NCBI GenBank assembly: GCA_958477465.1 | Contig: CAUEFX010000006.1 | Coordinates: 1-64,000, forward strand | DNA length: 64,000 bases | Origin: an uncultured Bacteroides sp. | Lineage (GTDB): Bacteria; Bacteroidota; Bacteroidia; Bacteroidales; Bacteroidaceae | Direction of reading: 5' to 3' | In this document: in pieces, positions 18,080 through 26,053 of the stretch | Layout of the letters: every line of letters begins with the position of its first letter | Numbering within the stretch: position 1 is the stretch's first letter | Program-made: the position numbers and the translations under genes | The notes under the pieces: generated by a model | The model's database searches: none | What the model saw: only the letters and a program-made list of their open reading frames with translations | What the model was told of the DNA's origin: nothing

Positions 18080-19864
18080 ATGAAAAAGAAATATGGGATA
18101 ATGACTCTTTTCATCTTTTTCTTTGTCTTGAGCCTTCATGCTAAGGTTATTTATGTGAATGTGGCGTCTGCCAACGCAGGAGTTGGTGATTTTTGGCATA
18201 GCCCATTGAATAATCTGACTTCTGCTATCGAAAAAGCACAGGCCGGCGATCAGATATGGGTGGCAAAAGGTGTTTACTCAGAGTCGATCGTGCTAAAAGA
18301 GGGTGTTGAGATTTACGGCGGATTTGCAGGAACGGAATCAGCTCTTTCGATGCGCGATTTCGAGATGAATGAAACGACACTGAACGGAGATTTTCGGGGA
18401 CGTGTCGTATCACAACTTTATCCGTTTGCTGCTCCGGCTGTATTGGATGGTTTTATTATTACCGGCGGTTTGACAGGATTGTTGGGCATCTCTTCCGGTG
18501 CCGGTGCCTACATCAGTGCCGGAGGAGTATTGAGAAACTGCCATATCACAGGCAACCGTATCACGGGAACAACGGGCTCCGGTGCGGGAGTATTCCTTAA
18601 CCGTGGAGGAGTGCTTGACTCATGCGTAATCAGCGCTAATGAAGCAGCCGGATTCGGTGGCGGGGTTGCTCTCTCGCATGGCGGAACTGTAACCGATTGC
18701 AGTATTTATGCCAATAAGGCTTCGTCCGGTGGAGGAATCTATGTTGATACTTTAAACCATGATTACCCGACGAAAAGCATCTCACTCTCTTCGATTGAGA
18801 AATACAATGTCTTTACAGCGGGCGATGATGGGATAAATACTTACCGGATTCCAGCGGTAGTGGTGACACGTGACGGCAGCATATTGGCTTTTTGCGAAGC
18901 ACGTAAGAACGGCTGGCAGGATCATGATAAAACGGCTGTAGTGGTAAAAAGAAGTACGGATTGCGGTAAGACATGGTCGGAAATGATTACGGTTGCCTCC
19001 GACAACTACACCGGAGCTTATGCAGATCCTTGTCCGGTGGTTGATTACGAAACCGGTGAGATATTTGTATTGATGAATTATTGGAGAAGCTCTTTGAGCG
19101 CTGCCACTACCAATACGGCCTGGCTTGCCAGAAGCAACGATGACGGCGTTTCGTGGAGCCTGAAAGATGTTTCATCTACCATGGTAGCGTCAGGTTGCGC
19201 TTTGCAGGGAGTCGGTGTAGGCAGTGGCATTCAGATGCGGGGAAAAGAGTTCTCCGGCCGCTTGATTATCCCCACCCGGCAGATTGATAAGAATAGTAAG
19301 AGCATAAACAATCGTACTGTTTATAGCGATGATCATGGCAAGACCTGGCATGTAGGCCAACCGACTCAACAAGGGGGGGAGCATGAGATAGCGGAGGCAC
19401 CGTTAGGGACTCTTGTGCTGAATCAACGTTCGGGCACATCCCGGATTACGGGGAGGAGTGTGGACGGCGGACAAACCTGGAGCAACTTAGTTGCCGATGG
19501 CACACTGTTCTCTGTTGAAAAAGGGTGTCAGGCAAGTCTTTGGGGGAATGGTTCTGTTCTGCTGTTCTGTGGTCCTAAAGGGGGATCATACTCCACAACA
19601 ATGGATGACCGTTGCAACCTGACTCTCGCCCGTAGCTTGGATGGAGGGAAGAACTGGAGTGCCGACCAGCTTCTTTACCGGAATGGGTCGGGATACAGTT
19701 CTCTGGCATCGCTTCCCGACGGACGGATCTGCATCTTATTCGAATCAGGAGATAGTTATGGCTTTATACGGACTTCTGCAGCGCGACCGGCCGGCTGGAT
19801 GCGGCTTGATCTGCTTATTCTTCCTAAAGAAACGGTGGATAAAGATTATTGGTTTACGGAATGA
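18080..19864 (+). CDS. sialidase (GH33) with an N-terminal half beta-helix domain
   Basis: A 594-residue secreted protein. Residues about 20-222 are the N-terminal half of a right-handed beta-helix (AIEKAQAGDQIWVAKGVY, IYGGFAGTESALSMRD, then rungs ending SGGGIYV). Residues about 238-590 are a GH33 propeller with YRIP (INTYRIPAVV) and five Asp boxes (STDCGKTW, SNDDGVSW, SDDHGKTW, SVDGGQTW, SLDGGKNW). ATG 18080 is 4 bp after the previous stop. It lacks the N-terminal beta-sandwich of the 9125 sialidase, so it is a different type with possibly different linkage preference. The fused beta-helix is unusual and matches the half missing from the preceding gene. Confidence 0.85.
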   Translation: MKKKYGIMTLFIFFFVLSLHAKVIYVNVASANAGVGDFWHSPLNNLTSAIEKAQAGDQIWVAKGVYSESIVLKEGVEIYGGFAGTESALSMRDFEMNETTLNGDFRGRVVSQLYPFAAPAVLDGFIITGGLTGLLGISSGAGAYISAGGVLRNCHITGNRITGTTGSGAGVFLNRGGVLDSCVISANEAAGFGGGVALSHGGTVTDCSIYANKASSGGGIYVDTLNHDYPTKSISLSSIEKYNVFTAGDDGINTYRIPAVVVTRDGSILAFCEARKNGWQDHDKTAVVVKRSTDCGKTWSEMITVASDNYTGAYADPCPVVDYETGEIFVLMNYWRSSLSAATTNTAWLARSNDDGVSWSLKDVSSTMVASGCALQGVGVGSGIQMRGKEFSGRLIIPTRQIDKNSKSINNRTVYSDDHGKTWHVGQPTQQGGEHEIAEAPLGTLVLNQRSGTSRITGRSVDGGQTWSNLVADGTLFSVEKGCQASLWGNGSVLLFCGPKGGSYSTTMDDRCNLTLARSLDGGKNWSADQLLYRNGSGYSSLASLPDGRICILFESGDSYGFIRTSAARPAGWMRLDLLILPKETVDKDYWFTE

Positions 19865-19965
19865 GAGAGGGTTTGCATTAAAAAGCAAAAGCGGGAATAT
19901 CTGAATAACGAATATATTATACTGTGTGTTTTTTGATTATTGTTTGACTTTTAATTTTGTATTGT

Positions 19966-21462
19966 ATGAAAGCATTTAAATTTTTTATTTTTTCATTTTT
20001 ATTTCTCAGTGTCTGGAGCTTGAAGCAAAATACAGTTTATGCAGGCAATATTCTGAGGGTCGATGGAAGTGTTGCATCTTCGGGCGACGGCTCTTCTTGG
20101 GATAAATCTTTTAAAAAGATAACTGATGCCCTCGATGCGGCTCAAGCAGGAGATGAAATTTGGGTAAAATTCGGTGCGTATCAAGAACCGACGTTTCTTA
20201 TGAAGGAAGGGGTAAATGTGTATGGCGGCTTTGCCGGTACGGAAGAACAACGTTCGCAACGTGATTCAAAGATAAATTCGACATTCCTGATAGCGAATAA
20301 TTTTACAGATCAGATACTTTCGGGAGCAAGCTTTGAGACATTGACGGAATGGGATGGCTTTACTTTTACTTCTGCCAATAATGACTTGAAAGGCGGGGCT
20401 ATTCTTCTACTCAAGAATAACAAAGTAAGCAATTCTGAGATATCTTATAATACTTCTACCGGCGATGGTGGCGGGGTTAACATGACCGATGCCTATCTTG
20501 ACAGGTGTGTAGTATCTAATAATAAAGGGAAGGCCGGTGCCGGTATCAGAGCTTCCGGAAAATCGGTCATCACCAATTGCATCGTAATAAACAATATCGG
20601 TACTAATAATGGCGGAGGAATCTCCGGTACGGATCATCCGGTGGTAATCGAGAATTGCCTGGTTGCCAATAATGAGACTTCAGGAGGAAACGGAGCCGGT
20701 ATAATGTTGGGAGACGGCCGTAACGGAGAAGCGGGCAGAATTGTAAATTGCACTGTTGTCCGTAATAAGATGACCCGTACGGATAAAGGATGTGCAGGAG
20801 TGTATGGTAGTGCCAAAAGTGCGAACCCCAGTTCTTGCCTGTACAATACAATCGTATGGGGAAATGATGCAACGATCGGTGGAGGTGCCAATAATATAGC
20901 CGGTTATGGTACGACTCCCGCTGATATGGTGAAGAATTGTGCGATTGAAGGGATACCGAACGGCTTTGTTAATGAGACGAACATTAATCTTTCATCGGAC
21001 AATACGGGAGTGTCGGGAAGTGATTTCTATCCTTGTTTTGTCAATCCGTCGGCTACTGTCGGTACGGTGATTGTTGGTGATGACGGAAAATATGCATACG
21101 ATTGGAGAGTGACGGAGAGTTCGGCTTGTGTAGACAAAGGTGACAGTCAATATTGGACTGCGGCATACAGCAGTGATTTGGATGGGAACTCACGTATCAC
21201 TGGAGCTTCCATCGATATGGGTGCTTATGAATTGGGTGGCTCTACAGGATGGGCAAGCTGCAAGGAATCTCCGGTTTATGTTCGGAAAGACGGAAAAACG
21301 GTTACGATTATAGGTGCGGTTCCCGGAGAATTGATTTCAATCTATAATATACAGGGAGTATTAGTTGCCCAACGGGAAAATTCATGTGCGGAGACTTTTA
21401 GCTTTGATAGTGGTATGTACGTCATTAAAGTCGGAAAATCATTGATTAAGGTAATTCTGTAA
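19966..21462 (+). CDS. secreted beta-helix (choice-of-anchor-Q-like) protein with C-terminal sorting-like tail
   Basis: A 498-residue protein with signal peptide, an N-terminal cap (ITDALDAAQAGDEIWVKFGAY, VYGGFAGTEEQRSQRD), a right-handed beta-helix with repeated N-x-x-V/I-x-N-N rungs (about 130-300), a closing DLDGNSRITGASIDMGAYEL motif and an approximately 70-residue tail (VYVRKDGKTVTIIG...GMYVIKVGKSLIKVIL). It is the only intact copy among three related sequences here. It probably binds or cleaves a glycan; the catalytic role is not evident. Last gene of the locus, followed by a terminator at 21521. ATG 19966 chosen over TTG 19957. Confidence 0.8.
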   Translation: MKAFKFFIFSFLFLSVWSLKQNTVYAGNILRVDGSVASSGDGSSWDKSFKKITDALDAAQAGDEIWVKFGAYQEPTFLMKEGVNVYGGFAGTEEQRSQRDSKINSTFLIANNFTDQILSGASFETLTEWDGFTFTSANNDLKGGAILLLKNNKVSNSEISYNTSTGDGGGVNMTDAYLDRCVVSNNKGKAGAGIRASGKSVITNCIVINNIGTNNGGGISGTDHPVVIENCLVANNETSGGNGAGIMLGDGRNGEAGRIVNCTVVRNKMTRTDKGCAGVYGSAKSANPSSCLYNTIVWGNDATIGGGANNIAGYGTTPADMVKNCAIEGIPNGFVNETNINLSSDNTGVSGSDFYPCFVNPSATVGTVIVGDDGKYAYDWRVTESSACVDKGDSQYWTAAYSSDLDGNSRITGASIDMGAYELGGSTGWASCKESPVYVRKDGKTVTIIGAVPGELISIYNIQGVLVAQRENSCAETFSFDSGMYVIKVGKSLIKVIL

Positions 21463-21520
21463 AGCCGACTTGATTGAATTCTGTTTATTAAAGAGGGGGT
21501 GCTGAAACTCTCTTGTCAAC

Positions 21521-21567
21521 AAAGCCACTCTTGCTGCAGATACTTGCTGGGCAGGGGTGGCTTTTAT
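21521..21567 (+). terminator. terminator closing the sialic-acid locus
   Basis: AAAGCCACTCTTGC (21521-21534) pairs with GCAGGGGTGGCTTT (21551-21564) with two G-T wobbles, followed by a short T-rich end. It is 59 bp after the last beta-helix gene. Confidence 0.75.
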
Positions 21568-21654
21568 GTGCTTTCAGTATTTGGGATGTACCAGTTTCAA
21601 GGAAATAAGAAAATGAATTACATTTTGATTAAATGGGAAGGAAACTTGATATGC

Positions 21655-21768
21655 TTCAGAAAAAGACTTAAGTCTTTCAAAAAAACACTTAACATCTTTT
21701 GAAAAAAGACTTAGCATCTTTCAAAAAAACATATAGCATCTTTTAAAAAAAGACTTAATATCTTTTTC
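21655..21768 (+). repeat. array of five 21-22-bp A-tract repeats
   Basis: Five head-to-tail units, each an A5-A7 run followed by (C/G)A-C/T-T/A-TA then CATCTTT-like sequence (for example GACTTAGCATCTTTC). The base after each A run is at 21665, 21686, 21708, 21730 and 21752, a period of 21, 22, 22, 22 bp. A related array of seven units lies at 54424-54565 in the opposite orientation. No gene overlaps it. Confidence 0.85.
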
Positions 21769-21821
21769 ATATAAACCGAAATCGTTCTGCAAACAGCCTT
21801 TACCCGATATGTTTTTGCCCC

Positions 21822-22042
21822 TTTCACCACCTTCACCTTTTTCAAGCAAACCCTTTATCTATCGCAGACACAAGGTGAAGCCCCGGTCGGGACGGCTCTT
21901 ACGGTCCGTGAATACGGCCCTTACGAATCATCAGCACACTTGTTGCCGGCCGTAACTACGGTGCTTGGTAAAACGGAGCGGCCTTTCATCCGCTATTGCC
22001 GATGAACAAGGCGATAGAACAAAAAGGGTGAAGGAGGTAAAA
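21822..22042. repeat. 221-bp element with about 21-bp terminal inverted repeats
   Basis: The left end (21822-21842) and the right end (22021-22042) are inverted copies matching at 19 positions with one gap; both contain the pairing CCTTCACC / GGTGAAGG. An inner pair CTATCGC (21859) / GCGATAG (22011) shares nearly the same centre. The interior is richer in G+C than the flanks and has no reading frame. Either a miniature inverted-repeat element or a long structured RNA. Confidence 0.5.
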
Positions 22043-22131
22043 TTCTATTGAATGGTGGTTAATTTAGCAAAAAATGAGCAGGCGGGTAGCTTTTGTTTAA
22101 CGAAATGGAGACAATATTCGATTAGTAAAAC

Positions 22132-22139
22132 TATCTTTG
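22132..22139 (+). promoter_or_regulatory. candidate -7 box of the S1-domain gene
   Basis: TATCTTTG is a full match to the Bacteroides -7 consensus TAnnTTTG, about 95 bp upstream of the ATG at 22234. No good -33 TTTG lies 19-21 bp before it. Confidence 0.4.
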
Positions 22140-22233
22140 TCTGCAGATTGTTGCATTTATATATGCTTAAGAAATGCTTTTGTGTCATTCTGGCTTATAT
22201 ATTTGTTCATAAAGACTAATAACAGCAGAGAAT

Positions 22234-23073
22234 ATGAGCATTGAATTAGGAAAATTCAACCGGCTTGAGGTTGTGAAAAAGGTTGATTTTGGAATCTACC
22301 TGGATGGAGGCGATGAAGGAGAGATCCTGTTGCCTGCCCGTTATGTACCCGAAGAGTGTCAGATAGGAGATATATTGAATGTGTTTCTTTATCTTGATAA
22401 TGAAGAGAGATTGATTGCCACTACGTTGACTCCCCTCGTGCAGGTCGGTGAATTTGCTTGTCTGGAGGTGTCGTGGGTCAATCAGTTTGGAGCATTTCTC
22501 AACTGGGGGCTGATGAAAGACCTGTTTGTACCCTTTAGCGAGCAGAAAATGAAAATGCAGATAGGTAAGAAATACATCATTCATGCCCATCTGGATGAAG
22601 AAAGCTACCGCATTGTGGCTTCAGCCAAGGTAGACCGCTATCTGTCGAAAGAAAAGGCGGAGTATCGGCCGGGTGAAGAGGTGAATATCCTGATTTGGCA
22701 AAAGACGGATTTAGGCTTCAAGGCTATTATAGAAAACAAGTTCGGCGGATTGCTTTATGACAGCGAGATCTTTCAGCCTTTGCATACCGGCATGGTGCTG
22801 AAAGCGTATGTAAAGCAAATTCGTGAGGATGGCAAGATAGACCTGATACTTCAGAAACCGGGATTTGAGAAGGTGGATGATTTTGCGAAAACCCTGCTGG
22901 AGTATATCCGTGAGCACGATGGGTATACACCTTTGAATGACAAGAGCCCGGCTGATGATATATATGCAGCTTTCGGCGTAAGCAAAAAAACGTTCAAGAA
23001 AGCGGTGGGCGATTTGTATAAGAAACACCTGGTGATATTGCAGGAAGACGGCATCCGGTTGGCATCTTCCTAA
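22234..23073 (+). CDS. S1-domain RNA-binding protein, CvfB family
   Basis: A 279-residue cytoplasmic protein made of three S1-like beta-barrels (about 5-65, 70-140 and 145-210; LEVVKKVDFGIYLDGG and LEVSWVNQFGAFLNWG are typical strand patterns) and a C-terminal winged helix (DDIYAAFGVSKKTFKKAVGDLYKKHLV, about 240-275). This is the CvfB layout, an RNA-binding regulator in Firmicutes and conserved without known function in Bacteroidetes. It is a single-gene unit, with a terminator at 23114. Confidence 0.88.
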   Translation: MSIELGKFNRLEVVKKVDFGIYLDGGDEGEILLPARYVPEECQIGDILNVFLYLDNEERLIATTLTPLVQVGEFACLEVSWVNQFGAFLNWGLMKDLFVPFSEQKMKMQIGKKYIIHAHLDEESYRIVASAKVDRYLSKEKAEYRPGEEVNILIWQKTDLGFKAIIENKFGGLLYDSEIFQPLHTGMVLKAYVKQIREDGKIDLILQKPGFEKVDDFAKTLLEYIREHDGYTPLNDKSPADDIYAAFGVSKKTFKKAVGDLYKKHLVILQEDGIRLASS

Positions 23074-23113
23074 CAACAATAGGGAAATCCCTATATACGA
23101 ATATAGATAATCA

Positions 23114-23145
23114 TTAGGGTGGGGAGTTTCCTCACCCTAATTTTG
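23114..23145 (+). terminator. terminator after the S1-domain gene
   Basis: TTAGGGTG (23114-23121) pairs perfectly with CACCCTAA (23133-23140), with inner GGA/TCC pairing, followed by TTTTG. Confidence 0.8.
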
Positions 23146-23263
23146 TGGTATAAGAAAACACGGAGGTTGAACTATTAAATGTATATCTGCAACAGATGTC
23201 TTGCATATAGTAGAAAAAAGAGGTGTTTTCTTAAAAAAAAGTTCCACTTTTAAGATATAGGTT

Positions 23264-23593
23264 ATGAAAAAGATACATATTTTTGGCGTCCTGTTGTTGA
23301 TGATGTTGTTTGCAGGCTGTATCACAGCCGGAGCCGGGTTCACGAACGAGCAACTGTCCGGTATCCATAAAGGGATGACGCTGGAACAGGTTAAGGAAGT
23401 TCTCGGATCGCCTGCTTACAGGAGTTTTGATGAGAAAGGAGAAGTGTGGGAGTTTCGGGTAATGGTACTCTCCGGGTGGTCGGTTGTTCGGGTGCGTTTT
23501 GTGGATGGTAAAGTGACGGAAATGAAATCTTATTTGGAAAGAGAGAGGGATTGCCATACCGGAACGGAGAATAATAAAATAGAAAAGATATGA
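23264..23593 (+). CDS. small lipoprotein with BamE/SmpA-like fold
   Basis: A 109-residue lipoprotein: signal peptide with lipobox LFAGC (Cys about 20), then IHKGMTLEQVKEVLGSPAYRSFDEKGEVWEFRV. The pattern GMTxxQVxxxLGxP followed by a W-E-F strand is the hallmark of the SmpA/OmlA (BamE-like) two-helix/three-strand fold. It overlaps the next gene by 4 bp. Probably an envelope protein; a role in barrel assembly is not implied because many unrelated lipoproteins share the fold. Confidence 0.7.
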   Translation: MKKIHIFGVLLLMMLFAGCITAGAGFTNEQLSGIHKGMTLEQVKEVLGSPAYRSFDEKGEVWEFRVMVLSGWSVVRVRFVDGKVTEMKSYLERERDCHTGTENNKIEKI

Positions 23594-24276
23594 TACGCAA
23601 ATTGATACTTGGTTTTTGTCTTCTGCTGGCAATGCTTCCGGTGAGTGCTTTCTCTTTGGAGGGGCTCTCTATTGAAAGTCCAAGAACGCAGGTGGTTGTA
23701 TTCGTTGACGGACAGCAGGTGTGCAGACCTACATATAGCTGTTTTATCGCTAACCTGCACGGTGGTAGTTATCGGGTGGAGGTGTACGCAGCCCGTCGCG
23801 GAGACCGTTTTGAAAGAGAGGACTTGTTGTTTGATGAGCGTGTTCATTGTCTGAGCAATGAGGTGAAGGAGATCGTAATCGATGGTTCGGGCGGACCGGA
23901 GCACAGACCTGAATGCAGACCGGGCAGACCGGATAAGCCCGGACAACGGCCGGATGACTGTAATCTCAGAGAGCCGGTGATGAGTGACCGTTCTTTTAAT
24001 CAGTTCGTGAGCTCATTGAAAAAGCAGCCTTTTGAATCCGACCGTAACGCTTTACTTGAGAATGCATTGATCAGTTCTTATTTTACCACCGACCAATGCA
24101 TCCGATTGTTGGATTTTTATACATTTGACAGTGAAAAGAAGCCGTTCCTTAAGAAGATATATCCAAGGATTGCTGATAAGGCGAATTTCTTCCGGGCATT
24201 GGATAAACTGACCTTTAGCTCGGACAAGGAGGAAGTAAATCAGTTTATAAAGAGATACCATGAAAATAATAACTAA
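23590..24276 (+). CDS. DUF4476-domain exported protein
   Basis: A 228-residue protein with signal peptide (LLAMLPVSAFS), an N-terminal beta-rich region (25-100), a Pro/Arg/Asp-rich linker (PEHRPECRPGRPDKPGQRPDD, about 99-118) and a helical DUF4476 domain (about 130-225; FNQFVSSLKKQPFESDRNALLENALISSYFTTDQCIRLLDFYTFDSEK). Translationally coupled to the lipoprotein before it and 8 bp before the Ser/Arg-rich protein. Function unknown. Confidence 0.75.
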   Translation: MIRKLILGFCLLLAMLPVSAFSLEGLSIESPRTQVVVFVDGQQVCRPTYSCFIANLHGGSYRVEVYAARRGDRFEREDLLFDERVHCLSNEVKEIVIDGSGGPEHRPECRPGRPDKPGQRPDDCNLREPVMSDRSFNQFVSSLKKQPFESDRNALLENALISSYFTTDQCIRLLDFYTFDSEKKPFLKKIYPRIADKANFFRALDKLTFSSDKEEVNQFIKRYHENNN

Positions 24277-24284
24277 AAGATTTA

Positions 24285-25421
24285 ATGATTATGAAACGGA
24301 TGATTTTAATATTATTTGCCATCGGGATAACTGCCATGAGCAGTGTGAGCATGGCCGCAATGAGTAATAGCCGGGTTCGTAAAGAAACGCGTTTCCTGAC
24401 AGACAAGATGGCGTATGAACTGAACTTGAGCACAGCTCAGTACAATGATGTCTATGAGATCAATTTCGATTTTATCTATTCCATCCGCTATCTGATGGAT
24501 GATGTGATATACGGATACGAATGGGCATTGGATGATTATTATAATTATCTGGATGTACGTAATGACGACTTGCGCTGGGTGCTGAACGATGCGCAGTATC
24601 ACCGTTTCCTGCAGGCGGATTATTTCTATCGTCCGATCTATGCATACGGTGGCGGATGGAACTTCCGGGTATACATTACTTATACCAATCATAACCATTT
24701 CTATTTCCCGAAACCCTACCATTATCGCAGCTATTCGGGTGGACACTACCGGACGCATTTTCACAATGTAAGCTATTATCGTGGAAGATATAACCATAAT
24801 TGCTATCGCGGAAATTATAGCGTGAGAAACGAACATGTGTATCATACGAATCGCCATTCCGATTTCGGCTCGGTAAATATCCGTCCGAATACAAGTACAC
24901 GTCCGAGTTCAAGTAGAACTACTACTCGTCCCAGTGTCTCTACTCGTCAGAGTACAAGAACAAGCAGCCGTCCGAGTACGAGCACAAGCTCCCGTACAAG
25001 CACCCGCACAAGCACGGGCACAAGTACAAGTAGCCGTCCGAGCACAAGTACGACTACCCGTTCTACTACGACTACCCGTCCGAGTAATAGCTCTTCATCA
25101 TCATCGGGTCGCGAGAGTTCGTCAAGCAGACGAAGAGAAAGCAGTAAATCGAGCACTGCAACACCGGTCAATACTAACACAAACTCTGGAAGCAGCAGGC
25201 GTAGTAGCAGTTCTTCAACGAGCCGCACAACGACTTCTCCAAGCAGCAGTAACTCAAGTTCTACTCGCAGCACTACCCGAAGTACTACCCGCAGCAGTTC
25301 GGTTTCCGGTGGACAATCCAGCCGTAGCTCTTCTTCTTCGAAATCATCTTCCGGCAGTAGCAGCCGGAGAAGCTCTTCTTCAAGTTCCTCAGAACGGGGG
25401 AGCAGCTCGTCAAGAAGATAG
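24285..25421 (+). CDS. exported protein with His/Tyr-rich middle and a Ser/Thr/Arg low-complexity tail
   Basis: A 378-residue protein. After a signal peptide comes a helical segment (LTDKMAYELNLSTAQYNDVYEINFDF...) resembling the start of LTXXQ-like periplasmic sensors, then a His/Tyr/Asn-rich stretch (about 140-195) and about 175 residues of almost only S, T, R and P. The tail is encoded by degenerate short repeats (AGTACAAGC-like), which should be prone to slippage. Third gene of a small envelope operon. Metal or surface binding by the His/Tyr region is possible but not shown. Confidence 0.75.
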   Translation: MIMKRMILILFAIGITAMSSVSMAAMSNSRVRKETRFLTDKMAYELNLSTAQYNDVYEINFDFIYSIRYLMDDVIYGYEWALDDYYNYLDVRNDDLRWVLNDAQYHRFLQADYFYRPIYAYGGGWNFRVYITYTNHNHFYFPKPYHYRSYSGGHYRTHFHNVSYYRGRYNHNCYRGNYSVRNEHVYHTNRHSDFGSVNIRPNTSTRPSSSRTTTRPSVSTRQSTRTSSRPSTSTSSRTSTRTSTGTSTSSRPSTSTTTRSTTTTRPSNSSSSSSGRESSSSRRRESSKSSTATPVNTNTNSGSSRRSSSSSTSRTTTSPSSSNSSSTRSTTRSTTRSSSVSGGQSSRSSSSSKSSSGSSSRRSSSSSSSERGSSSSRR

Positions 25422-25435
25422 CCGGGCATAAGACG

Positions 25436-25521
25436 GGACGATAATCAGCCTAAGTCAGGGCGATATCAGTCTAAGTCAGGACGATAATCAGTCTAAGTCT
25501 GGATGATAATCATACAAATCA
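25436..25521 (+). repeat. four tandem 21-22-bp repeats
   Basis: Copies begin at 25436, 25458, 25479 and 25501; each reads GG-RYG-ATAATCAG-CTAAGTC with small changes, the last copy most diverged. They start 15 bp after the stop of the Ser/Arg-rich gene and end just before its terminator, so they are transcribed in the 3' UTR. Confidence 0.85.
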
Positions 25522-25526
25522 GGAAG

Positions 25527-25563
25527 CCCCATCGTTTGAATAAGAAGAAACGATGGGGTTCGT
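25527..25563 (+). terminator. terminator of the 23.3-25.4 kb operon
   Basis: Perfect 11-bp stem CCCCATCGTTT (25527-25537) / AAACGATGGGG (25548-25558), followed by TTCGTCTTT. Confidence 0.85.
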
Positions 25564-25666
25564 CTTTGGTTGAAGCCCTTTCAGGGTTGAACTTTGGGGC
25601 GTATGGTCAACTATAAACGGGCATTCGTATAATAATATCTGTTGAATATCGTTATTTTATAAAGTT

Positions 25667-26053
25667 ATGGAACGTTTAAAGACATTTACAGATAAACGAG
25701 GTAGCCTGACTCTTCTTGAAGTAGGGAAGGATGTACCTTTTGAGGTGACACGTGTATATTGGATATACGATGTGCCACAAGGGGAAGAACGCGGTAAGCA
25801 TGCTAACAAGGTATCGTACCAATACCTGGTTGCAGTGAGTGGGAGCATTGATGTCTGTCTGGAGGATGTAAACGGACGGAGACATTATCATTTAGACTCC
25901 AAGTCGGAAGGATTATTGGTACCACCCGCTACTTGGAATGAACTGAGCAACTTCTCTTCCGATGCTGTTTTGATGGTATTGGCTTCTCATTCTTATTGCC
26001 CGCAGACTTATATAAATTCTTATGAGGAGTTTCTGGACTTTATAAAACAATGA
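25667..26053 (+). CDS. sugar 3,4-ketoisomerase, FdtA/QdtA (WxcM-like cupin)
   Basis: A 128-residue cupin of the length of FdtA/QdtA, which isomerise dTDP-4-keto-6-deoxyglucose to a 3-keto sugar. The conserved N-terminus (FTDKRGSLTLLEVGKDVPFEVTRVYWIYDVP) and active-site loop (ERGKHANKVSYQYLVAVSGS) are visible. In the described enzymes the loop reads HAH; here it is H45-A-N47, so the second histidine is Asn. It overlaps the next gene by 4 bp and forms an isomerase / acyltransferase-like / aminotransferase module for a dTDP-3-amino-3,6-dideoxyhexose. Confidence 0.85.
   Translation: MERLKTFTDKRGSLTLLEVGKDVPFEVTRVYWIYDVPQGEERGKHANKVSYQYLVAVSGSIDVCLEDVNGRRHYHLDSKSEGLLVPPATWNELSNFSSDAVLMVLASHSYCPQTYINSYEEFLDFIKQ

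Noticed and set aside
24947..25429. Leu/Val/Glu-rich frame antisense to the Ser/Arg tail
   Set aside because: Arises from the repetitive Ser/Arg codons read backwards; the exported protein on the plus strand has the signal peptide.
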